A DNA stretch of 64,000 nt. Source: Puia dinghuensis. GTDB lineage: Bacteria > Bacteroidota > Bacteroidia > Chitinophagales > Chitinophagaceae. The translations under genes were made by a program, and so were the position numbers. The notes under the pieces were generated by a model. That model saw only the letters and a program-made list of their open reading frames with translations, did not search any database and was not told where the DNA came from. Below, one piece after another: positions 61,292 through 64,000 of this stretch. How positions within the stretch are numbered: the stretch's first letter is position 1; the number at the start of each line of letters is the position of its first letter. The DNA lies in assembly GCF_014642875.1 (NCBI RefSeq), contig NZ_BMJC01000001.1, positions 973,335 through 1,037,334 on the forward strand. The letters run 5' to 3'.

Positions 61292-63268
61292 TCAACGATG
61301 TATCCTATAGTAAGCTCGATGAAGATTGATCTTCGTCACTGGCGCCACCACCAGCGGCAGCTTCTCGACAACAGTCTCGCTGGAATCCAGGCCAAAAGCC
61401 TTTTCTTCGGCCAGCGCCAGCTTCTTCAGGCTGAAATAGCTGTTCAGGATGAACCCGTCGCGCACGGAGAATTCGTTGTCGTAAGAAAGGAATTTCTCGA
61501 GGATGACGAATCTAAAGTCCTCGGCGATATTATGCTTCTTCAGGGAAGGATAACGGCTGACAATATCCAGCTCTTTGTTACAGATCATTTCCGTCACCAC
61601 TTTCCTGAACATCAGGCCAACGTTCTGCTTGACGCGGAAGCCCAGCCGAAACTCTACCCGGATCACCTTGTCGTTCATCAGCTCTTCCACGCCGTATTCC
61701 ATCGTATAGGGTTCGTCGGTACGTTCGATATGGACAAACCAGTAGACATCCGCTCTTTTGGGGTTATGGCTGAAAATGGAATACAATATCTTTTCTTCTA
61801 TCTGGTTGGGCCGGTTGGCTTTGGTGAGATAGATGAGGTGTGACGAGAATTTCGGGATGGATTCATCCTTGCTGAGGCCTTCCAGCAACGGGATGTGCTC
61901 ATTCAGATCGATAAAGTTGAGGAACCGGTTGTTGATCTTTCTGGCATTATACCAGATATACATGGTAAAGATGAGCCCGAATTCGAAGACCAGGAAGAAA
62001 AGGCGCTTGACGATCTTCACTGCGTTGGCGACAAAGAACGAAGACTCCACGCTGATAAAAACAACCAGGATGGGGACCACTAGCCACATAGGCAGGTGCT
62101 TTGTCCTTCGCAGGAAGTAATACATGAGGATGGTCGTCATCAGCATGGCGACGGTGATGGAGAAACCATAGGCCGCCGTCATGGCTTCCGATGTCCTGAA
62201 ATACAGCACCACCAGGAAACAGCCGGTACAGAGTATCCAGTTGATGCTGGGGATATAGATCTGACCGCGGACATCAGTAGGAAATTTGACCGTCACCTTT
62301 GGCCAGAAATTCAAGCTGATGGCTTCGTTTATTAGGGTGAACGACCCGCTGATCAAGGCCTGGCTGGCGATGATGGAAGCCGCCGTGGCGATAAACACGC
62401 TAGGGATGAGAAACCAGTGAGGGACGATGGCGAAAAAGGGGTTGACACCGCCCAGGCTGTCTGTATGCTGCAAGAGCACCCACGCGCCCTGTCCGAGATA
62501 GTTGAGCACCAGGCAGATCTTTACGAAGATCCAGCTTACCTGGATATTCTTGCGGCCGCAATGGCCCAGGTCGCTATACAACGCTTCGGCCCCGGTGGTA
62601 CAAAGGAAAACGGCGCCCAGCAGCCAGAACCCGTTGGGATGGCGGATCAGCAGCTCCAGGCCATAATGCGGGCTCAGGGCCTTCAACACCATGGGGTAAT
62701 GTATTATCTGGTTGACACCCAGGATAGCCAGCATGGAGAACCAGACGAACATGATCGGTCCGAAAGACCCACCCACCACCTTCGTCCCAAACCGCTGGAA
62801 GATGAATAGCAGCAACAGAATGACCAGCACGATCTCTACCACCAGGTTGTTGCCCGGGACGATGATGTTCTCCAGGCCATGAACCGAGTTCAACCCTTCG
62901 ATGGCCGATGTTACGGAGATTGGCGGCGTGATGATGCCGTCGGCCAGCAACGTTCCGGCGCCGATGATGGCGGGGTAAACCAGCTTTTTCCCATACCGGC
63001 GGACGAGGGCGTACAGGGAGAACACGCCACCCTCCCCCTTGTTATCAGCCTTTAGGGTTATAAAGACGTATTTGAAGGTCGTCTGCAGGGTCAGGGTCCA
63101 GAAAACGCAGGAAATGGCCCCGAGGACCAATTCTTCCGTTACTTTTCCGCCTTCTGTCATGATTGTCTGGAAAGTATACAGCGGGGATGTACCGATGTCA
63201 CCGAAAATAATACCAAGAGTGATGAGGAGTCCCGCGGTCGAGATCTTCTTTGAATGGCTTAAATCCAT
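61292..63268 (-). CDS. kup: Kup-type potassium uptake transporter
   Basis: 658 aa from ATG 63268 (MDLSHSKKISTAG); an upstream ATG at 63307 adds 13 residues and is less likely. Twelve membrane segments start LLITLGIIFGDIGTSPLYTFQ, the Kup signature. GEGGVFSLYALVRRYGKK and GADGIITPPISV-like (LLADGIITPPISVTSAIEG) follow. A soluble C-terminal domain of about 200 residues is present. Secondary K+ uptake with H+. Confidence 0.96.
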   Translation of the reverse strand: MDLSHSKKISTAGLLITLGIIFGDIGTSPLYTFQTIMTEGGKVTEELVLGAISCVFWTLTLQTTFKYVFITLKADNKGEGGVFSLYALVRRYGKKLVYPAIIGAGTLLADGIITPPISVTSAIEGLNSVHGLENIIVPGNNLVVEIVLVILLLLFIFQRFGTKVVGGSFGPIMFVWFSMLAILGVNQIIHYPMVLKALSPHYGLELLIRHPNGFWLLGAVFLCTTGAEALYSDLGHCGRKNIQVSWIFVKICLVLNYLGQGAWVLLQHTDSLGGVNPFFAIVPHWFLIPSVFIATAASIIASQALISGSFTLINEAISLNFWPKVTVKFPTDVRGQIYIPSINWILCTGCFLVVLYFRTSEAMTAAYGFSITVAMLMTTILMYYFLRRTKHLPMWLVVPILVVFISVESSFFVANAVKIVKRLFFLVFEFGLIFTMYIWYNARKINNRFLNFIDLNEHIPLLEGLSKDESIPKFSSHLIYLTKANRPNQIEEKILYSIFSHNPKRADVYWFVHIERTDEPYTMEYGVEELMNDKVIRVEFRLGFRVKQNVGLMFRKVVTEMICNKELDIVSRYPSLKKHNIAEDFRFVILEKFLSYDNEFSVRDGFILNSYFSLKKLALAEEKAFGLDSSETVVEKLPLVVAPVTKINLHRAYYRIHR

Positions 63269-63343
63269 AATGCGGCCCGGGGTGCAAAAAACGTACCCGG
63301 CGCGCAAAGTAACAGAAAAATTATGTCATTTTAAGAATGAATA

Positions 63344-63871
63344 TTATCGATCTTCCCGAAGCGAGCGGACCTGCTCCCCATAGGCCCGGAGCATGTCGCC
63401 AAAACTCATCTTTTTCATCATCGCATCCACGATCTGGCTGATGCGACGGGTCCGCGTAGCTTCCATTTTGGCAGTCTTGACCCAGTTGCCATACCAGTTC
63501 TGATGAGATTTTGGCAGGCTCTTGAAATGTTCCAGCGCCTTCGGCTCGTCGGCAAGGCAGTCCAGGAGATCTTTTGGCGGAAGGATGACCTTGCCATCCA
63601 CCTCCAGCTGCACGTCCAGGGTGTCCCCTTTTTGCTTGCGAAGGGATTTGCGGATCGCGGCCTTCAGCGCCATGATAAAATCCCCCTCCCCCATGGGAAG
63701 CAGGGCCATCCCGCTAATGGCAAGGTCATCCAGCTTCCCTTTTACGCGGAATGATTTCTTATTACCAGGTTTTAACTGTTCGGCCAGCTTCGCAGAGATC
63801 TTGATATACGACCAGCCGCTTTTATCCCCCATCTCCTGGAATTGCAATATTTTGGTCTTAAACTTTACCAT
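63344..63871 (-). CDS. DUF1905/YdeI (OmpD-associated-like) protein
   Basis: 175 aa. The N-terminal DUF1905 barrel: WSYIKISAKLAEQLKPGNKKSF, VKGKLDDLAISGMALLPMGEGDFIMALKAAIRKS (split). The C-terminal YdeI/OmdA-like part: PPKDLLDCLADEPKALEHFKSL, SHQNWYGNWVKTAKMEATR, RISQIVDAMMKK. Both are uncharacterised cytoplasmic domains often fused. It lies downstream of a terminator. Confidence 0.87.
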   Translation of the reverse strand: MVKFKTKILQFQEMGDKSGWSYIKISAKLAEQLKPGNKKSFRVKGKLDDLAISGMALLPMGEGDFIMALKAAIRKSLRKQKGDTLDVQLEVDGKVILPPKDLLDCLADEPKALEHFKSLPKSHQNWYGNWVKTAKMEATRTRRISQIVDAMMKKMSFGDMLRAYGEQVRSLREDR

Positions 63872-63876
63872 ATATC

Positions 63877-63909
63877 AAAAAATCCGGGGCCTTCAGCCCC
63901 GGATTTTTT
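63877..63909 (-). terminator. Terminator of the partial minus-strand gene
   Basis: AAAAAATCCGGGGC (63877-63890) and GCCCCGGATTTTTT (63896-63909) pair perfectly over 14 bp around CTTCA. It overlaps the stop codon of the gene entering from the right edge. Confidence 0.88.
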
Positions 63910-64000
63910 ATGCTCTCTTCTTTTTCTGTTTCAGCTTTAGTGCGTCTTCGATCCCCTTCCGGAGATTCTCGAAGGTAGGCTTCCCGGTAAAAAGGACGCC
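63908..64000 (-). CDS. C-terminal end of a protein of unknown family
   Basis: The frame is open from the window edge to TAA (complement 63908-63910), 30 residues beginning GVLFTGKPTFENLRKGIEDA and ending in a Lys/Arg-rich tail. It is too short to assign. A terminator directly follows. Confidence 0.6.
   Translation of the reverse strand, partial: GVLFTGKPTFENLRKGIEDALKLKQKKKRA

Noticed and set aside
1-64000. tRNA, rRNA, insertion sequences, prophage and CRISPR arrays
   Set aside because: I looked through all intergenic gaps and found no cloverleaf, rRNA segment, transposase-like frame with terminal repeats, or regularly spaced repeats.

Overview
This window looks like a chromosomal segment from a GC-rich member of the Bacteroidota, most likely the Chitinophagaceae. 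The evidence is family-level: several genes sit behind an exact TAnnTTTG -7 box, the housekeeping promoter element of this phylum. One secreted protein ends in a type B type-9-secretion sorting domain. Other typical families are the parA-parB-DUF5683-dapB run, PorT-like barrels, an 800-residue FtsX-type permease, a GMC oxidoreductase with a gluconate-2-dehydrogenase subunit-3 partner, and a LytS/LytTR pair. I see no rRNA, tRNA, CRISPR array, transposase or phage gene. It reads as ordinary chromosome with several unusual small features.

1-9.7 kb is a sulfate assimilation cluster: cysH (3' end only), cysD, cysN, a siroheme methyltransferase, cysJ and cysI, tightly spaced or overlapping. A porin follows, then a protein fusing a Met8/CysG-type siroheme synthase to a TSUP (TauE/SafE) exporter. 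Because CysH carries an APS-reductase-type second cysteine motif and no CysC is visible, the route is probably APS to sulfite to sulfide. Three 17-bp dyads matching the core of the Rrf2/IscR type-1 operator lie before the porin and before the fusion gene. A cysteine-bearing Rrf2 regulator is encoded at 26.6 kb.

9.7-17.3 kb holds a LuxE-like ligase, a lipoprotein, a UbiA-like membrane protein and an M42 peptidase. Then comes an overlapping trio: a 58-residue membrane microprotein (YIDPGSGS type), a kinase-like/methyltransferase fusion, and a membrane alkaline-phosphatase-superfamily enzyme. bioB follows. 17.3-23.2 kb (minus strand) holds a lone receiver domain, lon, two outer-membrane barrels and a membrane metallophosphoesterase. 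23.3-28.4 kb holds parA, parB, DUF5683, dapB, the Rrf2 regulator, and a divergent pair of an MNT-HEPN protein and an XRE regulator. 28.4-35.5 kb holds a thiolase, the LytTR/LytS system, a GH3 glucosidase and a Tat-exported TIM-barrel protein. 35.6-43 kb holds an ABC exporter, S41 and M28 peptidases and the GMC pair.

43-64 kb holds a type-9-secreted protein, a candidate small RNA, the membrane pyrophosphatase, a BlaI/BlaR-like pair with a clear operator, WbqC, an FtsX-type permease, a TolC-MFP-RND efflux operon behind a TetR-like double operator, an SDR, a Kup potassium transporter and a YdeI/DUF1905 protein.

The most unusual non-coding signal is a repeated structured element of about 85-90 nt (26534-26621, 29646-29736 on the minus strand, 32192-32278; a weaker relative at 59996-60040). 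Each copy has an 8-bp stem whose arms differ between copies but stay complementary, a 4-bp stem with a GAA loop, a GACATTA/GACATAA box and a long distal stem. One copy appears to be read in frame inside the N-terminus of the GH3 gene.
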